From contig JAAFYY010000001.1 of the NCBI GenBank assembly GCA_014284505.1, forward strand, positions 1 through 64,000: a stretch of 64,000 nt of DNA. The letters are read 5' to 3'. Made by a program: the position numbers and the translations under genes. The notes below the pieces were generated by a model. It saw only the letters and a program-made list of their open reading frames with translations. It was not told the DNA's origin and made no database searches. Positions 9,391 to 18,761 of the stretch are shown piece by piece (the stretch's first letter is position 1; the number at the start of each line of letters is the position of its first letter). The DNA is from Streptacidiphilus sp. 4-A2. Its GTDB lineage: Bacteria > Actinomycetota > Actinomycetes > Streptomycetales > Streptomycetaceae.

Positions 9391-10127
9391 TCAGTTCGGG
9401 ACGGACGGAAACGTGACGGCCATGGAGTCGCCGGATGACAGGCCCATGCACTCGACGAACACCGCGTCGCGGACGAGCTGCGCGATCGCGGGGTGCGTCG
9501 GCGTCTCCAGGTAGCGTGCGGTGGAGTCGAGCGGGGTCAGGCCGCACTCGGCGATCAGGGTGCGCAGAGCGCCCGGCAGGTCGTCGAGCCCGTCGTGGAC
9601 CGCCGCCAGGCCGAACCGCTCGGCCAGCCGCGTCGCGTGGTTGCGGGCCTTGGCCAGGTTGGTCGACGGATCCTCGGAGGTGGCCTTCGCCAGGTAGTAG
9701 GGAACGGGTTGCAGTGCCCAGGACAGCGCGCTTCCCACAGCCTGGCCCCCGTCGTGGCCGGGCGGGTCGAATGCCTCCCGGCCGAGTCCGAGCCCGTCAC
9801 ACAGCCACTGCGGTCGCATGGTGATCCGGTAGTGGGCGTGAGCGGCCATCCGGAACACCGGAAGCACCGCGACCACGGACGTCGTCTGGATCCGGAAGGA
9901 GTCGGAGATCCGCCGGGCGATCCGCCCCGCCACGGCGTGGGTCTGCGGCGCGTCGGCCGCGTCCGCCACGACGTGGACCAGGTCGAGGTTGGAGACGATC
10001 TCACCACTCGGCCCGGTCCGCTGCTCCCCCGCCCGAGCGAGCCCGTCACCGCCACCGACATGCCGGTCACGTCCGCGAACTGACAGGCCAGCTCCTGGAA
10101 CAGCAGGGGCACATCCTCGGACCTCAC
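9391..10127 (-). CDS. Nucleotidyltransferase-like protein, frameshifted
   Basis: GTG 10127 has GAGGAG a few bases upstream. The product begins SEDVPLLFQELACQFADVTG and then MSVAVTGSLGRG, the GS signature of the nucleotidyltransferase fold; after a shift near 10019 a SNLDLVHVVADAA strand supplies an acidic pair. The remaining 190 residues are mainly helical (RIARRISDSFRIQTTSV, AHAHYRITMRPQWLCDG, ATRLAERFGLAAVHDGLDD) and end at 9391. The fold suggests transfer of a nucleotide to a small molecule, protein or RNA. It precedes the radical SAM gene in a likely two-gene operon. Family membership rests on the GS plus DL motif and is moderately sure. Confidence 0.55.
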
Positions 10128-11329
10128 ATGGCTCCTCAGGGGTCGCAGCGCCCTCGGCGCGGATCCTTCACCCACTCCCCAAGTCCCGTCACAGTGTGGA
10201 GAGTTGGTGTTCAGCCGGGCAGCCTAGCAGCAGCCCCTCGCGACTGGTCACCTGCGTAGCAGGCACCTGCCGCCTTCCCCCGGCCGATGGACAGGACCGG
10301 CCACTTCCGGCGGTCCTGGACCCAGCCCCGAAAACAGCTCTGAACGCAGCGCTGGGAACGGTTCCCGAAACAGCTCCAGGAGCTGACGGTGAGGACGACC
10401 GTCAGGGCCGTGACGAGGAGCAGCAGCGCCCGCGCCCGCGGATTCCCGAAGCCGGGATTCCCGAAGCTGACGCTCCAGTCGACGGTGATGCGCCGCGGGC
10501 AGGCGTCGGCGGTCTGATCGACCACCTCAGGGCACGCCGGCCGATCCCACCGCCCCGGCCCGGTGGACCCGTCCCGACTCCCCAGGGGACAGCACCACGG
10601 CAGGCCAGGGACCGTCCGAAGCCGAGCGTGCCCGCCCGGGGGACGGGTCAGGCAGCGTTCGCCCCGATGGGTCTCCGGCGACAGCCTCGCACGGCGCGGC
10701 TCAAAGTCGACGGAGCAGCTGTCCGGAGCTCGGATGCAGGTCCAGGGCGCCGGTTTCCGGGGCGAACGGCACAGCGGCGACGAGCTCGGCCACCACCAGG
10801 GCGTCCTCGTCACGGGCTCGCTCTGCCCCTGCGCGTCGCGGCCCGGAACTCCGGCTGCCTCGCCTCGGTCACCGCCGGCTGCTTCAGCTGCGACGTCCCG
10901 GGCATCCCGGCGTCGACCATCGAGGCCACCGACGGGTGCATCGCCCGCCTCGCCGCCGGCAGCTCCCCCACCACGGGCACAGCTCGCCGCCAACCAGGCG
11001 CTCGCCCTCATCGCGCCCGGTATCCCCACACCCGGGCCGCCGCACCAGGCCGCGCCCCAGCAGTCGGCCCACCAGCGGTTTCACCCGGTCCGCTCCGCCC
11101 CGGGGCGGCCAGCCTGCGCTCCAGCCGCGCGGCCGGCACCGCGTCGTGCCGGGTCCGGCCGGCCACCGGCGTCGGCACCGCGACCTGGTGACGCCTGCGC
11201 GTCACCATCGCTCACTGGATCGCTGGATTACTCGTGGGATCCGGTCGAACAGCGATAAAATAACCCAAACCGGTGGTCGCGATTCCGGGCCTGGGCCGCC
11301 GCTCGACGTGTGTCCCGAGGAGCGGCACG
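10128..11329. other. Stretch without a supportable gene
   Basis: About 1.2 kb with long but featureless open frames on both strands. On the reverse strand near 10690-10830 one frame reads EDALVVAELVAAVPFAPETG and soon ends, which has the look of a real C-terminus, but the rest of such a gene is not visible. No RNA gene was recognised. Confidence 0.4.
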
Positions 11330-12443
11330 GTGGCGAGGTCTCCCGAGGAACGCGCAGTCCCACGCGGCGGCGGTGCACGGTCCAAGCTGCTGGCCGTGCT
11401 GCCTGCTCTGCTGCTCCTCATCGGCCTGCTCATCGGCCTGCTCACACCCCGCGATTTCAGGCCGGACGCCTTCCTCGCCACGGCCATCGTCGCCGGCGCC
11501 GCGCTGCAGCCCCTGTGGGGAACCGTGCTCACCGGAGTGGGCGGGTGCGTCATCTACGTCGGCCTGATGGTGGACTTCAACGCGCTGCGGGATCCGACCG
11601 CCTACTCCGAACTGGCCACCCTCGTGGCGATCGCCGCATTCGCCGCCTTCCTCAACCGCCTGCTGGGCCGACGCGCCCAACAGCTGGTCCAGGTCCGCTC
11701 GGTGGCCGAGGCCGCCCAACTGGCGGTACTGCATCCCGTGCCACGCCATCTCGGGCACGTCACCCTCGAAAGCCTCTACCTGGCCGCCGCGGCCGAAGCC
11801 CGGATCGGCGGCGACCTGTACGAAGCGGTACGCACCCCGCACGGCGTACGGCTGATCATCGGCGACGTACGCGGCCACGGACTGCTCGCGGTCCAGGCAG
11901 CCGCGGCGCTCCTCAGCGCCTTCCGCGAGGCCGCCCACGACGCCCCCGACCTGCCCCAGCTCGCGCGCCGCCTGGAGACGGGCATCAGCCGCCACGCCTC
12001 CCAGTACCCAGGGGTCCCGGGCTCGGAGATCGCTGAACGCTTCATCACCGCACTCCTCGCCGAGATCCCCGACGACGAACCGGTCCTGCGGACGGTCACC
12101 TGCGGCCACCCACCCCCACTGCTACTGCACCGCGGCGGCGTCCGTGAACTGCGGGCCGCGGCTCCCTCGCCGCCACTCAACCTGGGCATGCTGGTGAGCG
12201 ACGGCTACCACCTCGACCTCGCCCCTTCCACCCCGGAGACCAGCTCCTGCTGTACACCGACGGGGTCACCGAGACCCGCGACCGATCCGGCGCCTTCTAC
12301 CCCTCGCCGAACGCATCCGCTCCTGGGGCGGCGAGGCGCCCCGCCAACTCCTCGACCACCTCCACCGCGACCTGATCGCCTACAGCGGCGGCGAACTCGA
12401 CGACGACATCGCTGCCCTCGTCGCCCGGCGGCGCCCGAGCTGA
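11330..12443 (+). CDS. Membrane-bound PP2C-type phosphatase, SpoIIE family, frameshifted near C-terminus
   Basis: GTG 11330 is preceded by GAGGAG at 11317-11322. The N-terminal 110 residues hold several membrane helices (LLAVLPALLLLIGLLIGLL, FLATAIVAGAALQPLWGTV, LATLVAIAAFAAFLNRLL). A short linker leads to the SpoIIE phosphatase domain: ARIGGDLYEAV, IGDVRGHGLLAVQAAA, the TVTCGHPPPLLL strand and, after a shift just before 12230, LLLYTDGVTETRD and GGELDDDIAALVARRRPS ending at TGA 12441. The metal-binding aspartates in GGD, GDVRGHG, TDG and DDD are present. Such proteins dephosphorylate anti-sigma-factor antagonists in partner-switching cascades. No anti-sigma gene is adjacent, so the partner is unknown. 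Confidence 0.85.
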
Positions 12444-12769
12444 AATGTCGTTGCTAAAGGAAGGCTGCTGGAACTGGCAGGTTCACTGCCCGCAGCAGCC
12501 GCAGCAGCCGCAGCGGGTGCTGGACGCTGTGGGGCGGCACGACCCCGAGGAGCTGGTCGAGCTGACCGGGAACGGTGGGCGGGGTCGATGCCGTGCGGGC
12601 GCGGATCGCCGCGGGCGGCGGCCCTCCCCCGCTCGAAGTGCGGTGGCGGGCGCTGGTGCGAGTCCACCAGAAGCACCGTGCTCGCATTGGCAGGGGACGG
12701 TGCCGACGTTCGCGCAAGCAGGGCTCACGGGGAACGGGACGGATGCTCAGCGTTGGCTGGGCGGGCCGG
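12444..12769. other. Intergenic, no convincing gene
   Basis: A short open frame starts three bases after the phosphatase stop and includes CAGCAGCCG repeats, but it has no recognisable domain. I see no RNA gene or terminator here. Confidence 0.4.
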
Positions 12770-13062
12770 TCAGCCGATTCCTTCGGTGATGCGGAAGTCG
12801 CGCTCGAAGCCGTCGGGGAGGGCCGCCAGCGCCTGCTGGTATGCCTCGCTCTCGTATGCCGCGAGGGCCAGTTCGAAGCTGTCGAACTCGATCAGAACGA
12901 CGCGTTGCGTGCTTCCGGCCTCGTGGGCGACGACCCGACTGCCACGGGACAGGAGGCGCCCGCCCCGGCCCGGACAGCCGGACCGGCCAGCTTGTCGTAG
13001 GCAGTCAGCCTCTCAGGGTCGGAAATGCCAGGGTAGACACTGACCCAGTAGCCCTTGGCCAT
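12770..13062 (-). CDS. DUF1330 family protein, frameshifted
   Basis: ATG 13062 follows CAGGAGATTTT. The product begins MAKGYWVSVYPGISDPERL, continues AYDKLAGPAVRA, and after one missing G near 12965 reads VVAHEAGSTQRVVLIEFDS and FELALAAYESEAYQQALA to the typical ending RDFRITEGIG. These are the conserved blocks of DUF1330, a small dimeric ferredoxin-fold family (about 95 residues) of unknown enzymatic role. It is divergent from the LysR gene, the usual arrangement of a regulator and its target. Confidence 0.85.
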
Positions 13063-13220
13063 GAAAATCTCCTGTATTCGGCCGGACACGTCCGGCTTCG
13101 AATTGACACTCGGATCGATCGATCCCGGCATGCGCAGGCTAGGGCTTGATGTGCGGTCGAGGGAAAGACCGGTACGGGATAGACTCAGAACGGATCGTTA
13201 TCAATCGGCAGGGAGGGCAC

Positions 13221-14123
13221 GTGGCGCCGGACACCGTGAGCCTGCGCTACTTCCTGGTGCTGGCACGGGAGTTGAACTTCACTCGCGCGGCCGCACGAAT
13301 CGGTGTCGCACAGCCCGCGCTCAGCGCCCGGATGCGCCGATTGGAGGCGGAACTCGGTACGGCCCTGCTGGTCCGCAACACGCGTAGCGTCGCATTGACC
13401 GCGGCCGGTGCGGCTTTGGCGGAGTCCGCGCCGCCCGCACTGGCGGCGCTGGACCGGGCATGGGACACCGCCCGGAGCGCGGCGGCCGGTGAACTGGGCA
13501 CGCTGCGCATCGGATACAGCCTCAGTGCCGGGGCCGAGACGGCACCGGCCCTGGTGGACAGGCTCATTCGCAGCAGCCCGGGACTCGAGGTCGGCGCGGT
13601 CCCGATGGCGACACCGGAGATCTCCCCCGCGGTCGCCGAAGGCCGCATCGATGCCGGGATCACCCGTGGTGAACAACCGGGCCGTGGCGTGCGCCGGTTC
13701 CTGCTGCGGCGTGCGCGCATCGGGGTCCAGCTGGCGCAGCACCATCCGCTGGCCGAACACCCGGAGATCGAGATCCCCGACGCGGCCGCGTATCCGCTGC
13801 GACTCCCGGACCGTGCGGCCAACCCCGTGATCCACGATCAGCTGTCCGCACTGTTCCGAGACGTCCGACCACACCCCCGATTCCACACGCCCGCAGTCTC
13901 TTTCGACATGTCCCAGCGCGACCTGCTCGACGGGGTCACCCTCGCCCCGGCCGGAGAAGCCGCGGCCACGGCACAACCGGCCGGTCTCACCTGGCGACCG
14001 CTGCGGGGCGCGCCCAGCCTGACGATCCACCTGGTCCTCCCACGCGAGCAGTCGCCGCTGCACCGCCGCATCCGAGCCGTCGCCAAAACCCTGGCGCACG
14101 AGTTGCACTGGCTGGCGGACTGA
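13221..14123 (+). CDS. LysR family transcriptional regulator
   Basis: Intact. GTG 13221 has GGAGG five bases before it. The N-terminal winged helix-turn-helix is clear: LRYFLVLARELNFTRAAAR, VAQPALSARMRRLEAELG, LLVRNTRSVALTAAG. The C-terminal effector-binding domain begins GELGTLRIGYSLSAGAETAPA and includes GRIDAGITRGEQ and the usual LAEHPEIEI strand. Length (300 residues) is normal for the family. The 158-bp gap to the divergent DUF1330 gene should contain its T-N11-A operator. Earlier in-frame starts exist but lack a ribosome-binding site. Confidence 0.9.
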   Translation: MAPDTVSLRYFLVLARELNFTRAAARIGVAQPALSARMRRLEAELGTALLVRNTRSVALTAAGAALAESAPPALAALDRAWDTARSAAAGELGTLRIGYSLSAGAETAPALVDRLIRSSPGLEVGAVPMATPEISPAVAEGRIDAGITRGEQPGRGVRRFLLRRARIGVQLAQHHPLAEHPEIEIPDAAAYPLRLPDRAANPVIHDQLSALFRDVRPHPRFHTPAVSFDMSQRDLLDGVTLAPAGEAAATAQPAGLTWRPLRGAPSLTIHLVLPREQSPLHRRIRAVAKTLAHELHWLAD

Positions 14124-14840
14124 CGCGCAAGAGGTCAAGCGAGACGGACGCCTGCGGTGGCGAGGCCGAAGACCCTGCGTCCGGCAGACTTCGCGGCGAT
14201 GACGACGACGGTGGTCTTGCTGAAGGTCCGACCCGACCTCGCTACGCCGGCGGATCAGCATCCGACGACGGCCCCGGGGCCGGTCCGAGCCGTGCACCGC
14301 GGCGACGTCCTCGCCCAGCCCGAGATCTCGGCTTTCGCGCCGCCTCCCACTCCCCCGTGACCTGCTCGCGAGCAGCCACTGTCCCCGGCGCTGGCGCTGG
14401 CGCAGCCGGGTCCTGGCGAACCCGCCCGGAGCGGCGATACAGCGGAACAACTCGGGGCCGCCGTTCCCCCCACGCTCGCCAGGGTCTCCAGGTCGGCGAC
14501 CTTCACCTGCTCGGTGATGTCCTCCCCCATCGACGGCGGCGGCCAGCGCCAGGACCGTCGCCGGCGACTTGGGCCAGTTCAGCGTCAGCCCCAGGGCCCT
14601 GACCGCGTCACTGGTCCGGTCACTCGGTGCGTGTGGGAGAAGGCCAGGGGGTCCGCGGCGAACAAGGTCTACAATGGCAGGCCAGTGGCCTCGGGCAGCC
14701 GCAGCAGTTCGCTGTACGGCACCAGCGGGTCCGGGTCCTTGCTGCGGTTCATGGCACGCTCCAGGCGGCCTCACCGTCGGCCGCGGACCGGGGTTCCCGG
14801 TCGCGCACCACGGCGCCGCCCCACGGCTGCGGTACGTCTG
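14124..14840. other. Stretch without a supportable gene
   Basis: Reverse-strand frames contain patches that look coding, such as FSKTTVVVIAAKSAGRRVF near 14190 and LTLNWPKSPATVLALAAAV near 14560, but they lie in different frames and match no family I know. It may be a heavily frameshifted gene on the minus strand. Confidence 0.4.
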
Positions 14841-15056
14841 TCAGCTCTGTGTGGTGTCGTCGCCCGCCTGCCCGGTGTCCTCAGCCGCGCCTGCCTTCTC
14901 GCGCATCTTGCGCACCAGCTCCGCCTTCTGGTCGGCTGCACCCTGGCGGTCGAGGTTACGGTGCGGACCATTGTTCTGCCGTTCGGCACGGGACAGCCTC
15001 TTCCGCTGACCGCCGCCCATACCCACGGGGTTGTTGATGTTCTTGCTGTCGGCCAC
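14841..15056 (-). CDS. DUF6243 family small protein
   Basis: A 71-residue intact product from GTG 15056, with GGGAGAG upstream. It opens with SKNINNPVGMGGGQRKRLSR and then RAERQNNGPHRN and ends in a charged helix (QKAELVRKMREKA). The opening N-N-x-x-G-x-GG-x-R-x-R-L-S-R and the final helix are features of the DUF6243 family of small basic Streptomyces proteins. Function unknown. Confidence 0.75.
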   Translation of the reverse strand: MADSKNINNPVGMGGGQRKRLSRAERQNNGPHRNLDRQGAADQKAELVRKMREKAGAAEDTGQAGDDTTQS

Positions 15057-15337
15057 GGACTCTCCCGGTAATAATGTGCAGTGGTCTACAGATTAATCGA
15101 TGGCGGACCGGCCGCGACGCCGAAGGACTCCAGCAGCGGCCCGTCACGCTCTCACGCGTTAGTCGGTGCCTGCGAGAAATACGACAAGGACGCTACCCCG
15201 GTTCCGTCGGCCCCGCCCACCAGCCTCTACGTTGCCCCGGCACTGGCCGGACCCTGCTTGGAGCTCGGAACGCGATCATGCGCCCCATGGATCGGACAGG
15301 CCGGGTAGGCCGGCTGAGGGTAAAACCTGGCATCCTC

Positions 15338-15835
15338 ATGCAGATGAGCGAGACAAACGAGCTTCGGGACGTCCCGAAGGACCGTTGGGTGTTCGGCCTG
15401 GAGGAGATCCCCGCCTCCGACAGGGGCGAGGACGGGGCATTCCATCGTGTTGCCCCCGCCTTCGGCACGACCGTGATCAGCGCTCCTGAAGGCACGCCGC
15501 AGACACTGTGCTGGGCGGCGGAGGAGATCGTCTCCCAGTGCGGGCCGGACTGGGCCGTGTCATCGGTCCTCCTGCAGTGGCTCAGGATCGAGGCCGGCGA
15601 TGAGCTTCGGCTGGGGGTGGAGAGCTGCTTGCTGGAGCGCGTCTCCGACGATCGGATTCGCCTGCAGGCCCACTACAACCAGTGGGAAGAACTGCTCGTA
15701 CCCATGGCAGACGTTCGCCGCATGCTGATCGACATGATGCACTTCCTCACCAAGGAGGCCCGTCACCCGCTGCCGAACTGGCGCATCCGACGCCTCGGAG
15801 AACGGGACTGGACACAGAAGCGCACCGCCGGGTAG
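15338..15835 (+). CDS. Hypothetical protein
   Basis: An intact 165-residue acidic protein. The start is ATG 15338 or the next ATG at 15344; residues before it are low-complexity. It has mixed strands and helices (WAVSSVLLQWLRIEAGDEL, RRMLIDMMHFLTKEA) and a tryptophan-containing tail (LPNWRIRRLGERDW). I do not recognise the family. Codon bias and strong contrast with the upstream composition support real coding. Confidence 0.6.
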   Translation: MQMSETNELRDVPKDRWVFGLEEIPASDRGEDGAFHRVAPAFGTTVISAPEGTPQTLCWAAEEIVSQCGPDWAVSSVLLQWLRIEAGDELRLGVESCLLERVSDDRIRLQAHYNQWEELLVPMADVRRMLIDMMHFLTKEARHPLPNWRIRRLGERDWTQKRTAG

Positions 15836-15879
15836 CTGAGCCTTCGCCGCCAGCCGGGTGCAGGCCGTGGGTGCATTCC

Positions 15880-16030
15880 GTGACTACCCAGCTGCCTTCT
15901 TGAGACGTCGCCAGCAGATTCAGAGAGCAGGCGAGCGAGACGAGTCCGTTGTGGAGGTCGAGGCCTCGTTCCCAGCGGGTGGCGAGTCGTTTGTTCGCGC
16001 GTACGTGGAGGGCGTCCACACGCGCGGCTC
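15880..16030 (-). pseudogene. IS5-type transposase, C-terminal remnant
   Basis: The reverse strand reads NKRLATRWERGLDLHNGLV and then SLACSLNLL, the familiar end of IS5-like transposases (RWERRxDLHxAFLxLACxL). No catalytic core is present on the upstream side. The rest of 15836-16579 holds no gene I can support. Confidence 0.5.
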
Positions 16031-16579
16031 CCACGCAGACCCGGCGAGCGAGTGGCAGGAGTGCGGAACCTGGGAGACGGACGGCCCGGCGGTGCTCATG
16101 GCCGCCGCAACCGCAGATGCCGAGCTGAACGTCGAGTACCCCCGGTGACGGATTCCCCAGCAGCAAGGGGAGGCAAGCCACCGATTTCCTGCCCGATGCG
16201 GGTCCTGGGAGCGCCGGCCAACGCACATGGTGACCGCAGGGTTCAAGAGCGGAGGAGATGGTGCTGGTTCCAGATCGGCGTCCGGTCCAGGAGTTCGTGT
16301 CGGCAGGTCTGGGTCCTGGAAGTCCGCACGGTGTCCACCCCCGTGCCTACGCGTCCATACGGGGCGGAACATCGGCCGGCGGGCCGGCTGGGGCCGCGGG
16401 GACGGGTGCTCGGCGCCGCACCCGCCCGCATCGCAGTGGACAGCGACCCGGTTCGCCGGGCAGGACGAGAGGGCAGGGCACCGGCCTCGGGCCCATGGTG
16501 GCGGTCAGGGTTCCGGGAGGTTGCTCCGGGCACGAAACTCATTCGCCGTAAGGCTGTTCGCCCTGCTAGCGTCACCCGC

Positions 16580-17311
16580 GTGCCGAAGCTGAATCAGATC
16601 ATCGCCGTGGAGAAGGGCGTCAAGTCCAAGTCCTTCCAGGAGCTGACCCAGGCCCACCAAGACCTGCAGAAGCCCGCGTTGCTGGCCGGGATCTCCCGGA
16701 CGTACCAGCCGAAGGACGAGGAGGGCGAGCAGTTGCCGCCCGAGTCCACCCGGGTGCAGGTCAAGGCCGAGGACGTGCTCAGGGCCACCGCCGCCACACT
16801 CACGAAGCTGTTCGACGTGACCGCCACCAAGGACTGGGCCAACCGCACGGCCTGTGCCGATGTGACGGTTGACGGGCAACTGCTGCTGGCCCAGGTGCCG
16901 GTGCCCTATCTGCTCTTCCTGGAGAAGCAGCTCACCGACCTGTCCACCTTCGTACGCAAGCTGCCGGTGCTGGACACCGCCGAGTCGTGGAACCTGGACC
17001 CGTCGACCGACGCCTGGAAGACCGAGCAGGTGCGCACCATCCGGACCAAGAAGGTGCCGCGCAACCACGTCAAGGCCGAGGCCACCGAGAACCACCCGGC
17101 CCAGGTCGAGGTGTACTACGAGGACGTCCCGGTCGGCTACTGGACCACGGTGAAGTTCTCCGGTGCGCTGCCGGCCCGCCGGGTCAACGAGCTGCAGGAG
17201 CGGGTCGAGAAGCTCCAGCAGGCTGTCAAGTTCGCCCGCGAGGAGGCGAACGCCACCGAGGTCACCGACCAGCGGGTGGGTGAGGCGGTGTTCGGCTACC
17301 TGTTCCGGTAG
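16580..17311 (+). CDS. DUF7873 family protein
   Basis: Intact 243-residue product from GTG 16580. It opens with PKLNQIIAVEKGVKSKSFQ, carries a highly charged middle (QPKDEEGEQLPPES, KVPRNHVKAEATE) and ends with a coiled-coil-like helix (RVNELQERVEKLQQAVKFA) and VGEAVFGYLF. This sequence is nearly unchanged among homologues I remember from Streptomyces. Its role is unknown. It lies directly upstream of a cluster of tRNA-like sequences, an association worth noting because such arrays often accompany mobile elements. Confidence 0.8.
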   Translation: MPKLNQIIAVEKGVKSKSFQELTQAHQDLQKPALLAGISRTYQPKDEEGEQLPPESTRVQVKAEDVLRATAATLTKLFDVTATKDWANRTACADVTVDGQLLLAQVPVPYLLFLEKQLTDLSTFVRKLPVLDTAESWNLDPSTDAWKTEQVRTIRTKKVPRNHVKAEATENHPAQVEVYYEDVPVGYWTTVKFSGALPARRVNELQERVEKLQQAVKFAREEANATEVTDQRVGEAVFGYLFR

Positions 17312-17335
17312 CCGTCTGAACTCCCCCGTTTGAGC

Positions 17336-17423
17336 GCGGGGGCGCCGGGGAACCGACGCAAGCTGACACTGAATGTGAAGCTGATCCCAGGGATCCAGTG
17401 GAGGTTCAAATCCTCCCCCCGCA
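17336..17423 (+). tRNA. tRNA-like sequence with long variable arm, probably degenerate
   Basis: A 5' arm GCGGGGG can pair with the 3' CCCCGC, although the match is one base short. The T-arm is good: stem GGAGG/CCTCC around the loop TTCAAAT at 17400-17416. A GATCC/GGATC hairpin before it resembles a type II variable arm. The D-arm and anticodon arm are poor, so this is a divergent or decayed tRNA, or one damaged by base deletions. Amino-acid identity cannot be assigned. Confidence 0.4.
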
Positions 17424-17429
17424 CTGCAC

Positions 17430-17625
17430 GTGGGGGTAGCCCAAGCCGGCAGAGGCAGTCCCTATAAATCTCAGACTCTCGCTCCAGTCTCAGCATTCGC
17501 CGCCGAACGCCGGATCAACCGGGTACGGACGACAATCGATGAATACGGGTTCAAATCCCGTCGAAGCCGCTCGTGGCTTTGTAGTTCAACGGTAGAACGC
17601 GTCGGTCTCAATCTGATCCGCACCC
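17430..17625 (+). tRNA. Partial tRNA-like sequences
   Basis: At least two tRNA-like pieces follow in the same direction. One has a D-arm-like GTAGCCCAAGCCGGCAGAGG near 17435 and, further on, a T-arm ACGGG-TTCAAAT-CCCGT near 17545-17561. Another starts GGCTTTGTAGTTCAACGG near 17575 with a D-stem GTTC/GAAC and an anticodon-like stem GTCGG/CTGAT but no T-arm. They look like remnants of a tRNA array. Confidence 0.35.
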
Positions 17626-17661
17626 TTAAACGTGCCGGTGTGTGCAAGTGGGCGGCAAACT

Positions 17662-17694
17662 GGGGCCCGGGAACTGGCTACGTTCCCGGGCCCC
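17662..17694. terminator. Perfect 13-bp inverted repeat, likely bidirectional terminator
   Basis: GGGGCCCGGGAAC and GTTCCCGGGCCCC flank a 7-base loop between the tRNA-like cluster and the convergent hypothetical gene. There is no T-run, as is common in actinomycetes. Confidence 0.75.
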
Positions 17695-17778
17695 GTCGCG
17701 CGCAGGGCTCATTTTGCTTCCCCTCTCGGGCTCGCCAAAGAAAATTGCGAGTACCCGGACGCCACTGGCGCTCGACAC

Positions 17779-18171
17779 CTATGTGCGCGGTGCCATCAGG
17801 CCAGCGAGGACACGTTCGAACCAGTCGGCCGCGATCTCCGCCAAATCCTCCGGGGCGCCGCCGACCTGAATGAACTCCACCCGCGACCGGTCCCATGGGA
17901 CGGGGCGATAGTATTGGTCGAGCTCGCCTCCCCAGATACTCGCCCCGTCGAAGCACAGTCCAATAGTGAACAGATGGCGGTTCTTGGCCTCGTCCACGAT
18001 ATCGAAAACAGCGCGCCAATACAGGAGCTCATTGTCGGGCTCGACGAGTTGCGTCGACTCTGGAGGATGGTTCCATGAGCCGGCCCGCTCACGCAATCTT
18101 TTCAGGAACACGCGTTCCGTGTCGCTGAGATCATCCACTTCATCCTCTGGGAACCATTCATAACTGAACAC
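17779..18171 (-). CDS. Hypothetical protein
   Basis: Intact 130-residue acidic protein from ATG 18171. It starts MFSYEWFPEDEVDDLSDTE and includes NRHLFTIGLCFDGASIWGG and a final helix EDLAEIAADWFERVLAG. The many acidic and aromatic residues and the single-domain length resemble small immunity-type proteins, but I do not recognise a family. It stands alone, facing the inverted repeat at 17662-17694. Confidence 0.65.
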   Translation of the reverse strand: MFSYEWFPEDEVDDLSDTERVFLKRLRERAGSWNHPPESTQLVEPDNELLYWRAVFDIVDEAKNRHLFTIGLCFDGASIWGGELDQYYRPVPWDRSRVEFIQVGGAPEDLAEIAADWFERVLAGLMAPRT

Positions 18172-18261
18172 GGGCGGATTTTATCGCTCGACAGCGGCCT
18201 CACGAGCGGGGAACGGCCACCACGACGCTCCCCCCCCGTCCGCGCCGGCCGGATACCACCG

Positions 18262-18761
18262 CTACGCTCCGAGGCGGCGGAATCCGCCGAACTCGCCGCC
18301 GTGGTGCAGGAGTGGCGGGGCGTGGCCGGTGCCGCCGGCGTCCAGTACTTCGCCGACCACCAGCAGGTGGTCCCCACCTGCTGGCGCAGGATCGGCCGCG
18401 CGGTGAGCCACGCGGGGACGTCCTCCAGCAGCGGCACGCCTTCGGGGCCGGGTGACCACGGGGTGCCGGCGAATCGGTCGGTGCCGCTGGTCGCGAAGCG
18501 CTGGGCGAGGTCGGCCTGGTCCTCGCCCAGGACATGTACCGCGAAGATCCCGGCCGCGTTGACAGCGGCGGCCGTGGACGCGGTCGAGGAGAGGTAGAAG
18601 GACACCAGCGCGGGTTCGAGGGACACCGAGGTGAAGGAGGTCGCGGTGAACCCGGCCGGGCCGGGCACCGTGAGCACCGCCACCCCGGCGGCGTGACGGC
18701 GCAGGGTCCGGCGGAGCAGTTCGGCGGGGGCGACGGCAGGGGCGACGGCGGGGGCGGTCAT
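18262..18761 (-). CDS. Flavin reductase family protein, frameshifted
   Basis: ATG 18761 overlaps the stop of the upstream SsuD-like gene (ATGA), indicating translational coupling. The product shows the flavin reductase fold: LRRTLRRHAAGVAVLTV, FTATSFTSVSLEPALVSFY (the flavin-binding TSF.SVS stretch), then AVHVLGEDQADLAQRFA. A shift near 18370 leads to HLLVVGEVLDAG and a TAG at 18262. These enzymes reduce FMN or FAD with NAD(P)H and hand free reduced flavin to two-component monooxygenases. As the last gene of the organosulfur operon it probably serves the three LLM or acyl-CoA-dehydrogenase-fold monooxygenases encoded upstream. Confidence 0.85.

Noticed and set aside
13185..14774. Long minus-strand open frame opposite the LysR gene
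   Set aside because: Arginine-rich antisense frame without motifs; the LysR regulator on the other strand is complete and typical.
17575..17610. Selenocysteine or UGA-reading tRNA
   Set aside because: One way of folding the anticodon-like stem GTCGG/CTGAT gives a UCA anticodon, but position 33 is then C instead of U, the T-arm is missing and no other part supports a functional tRNA.
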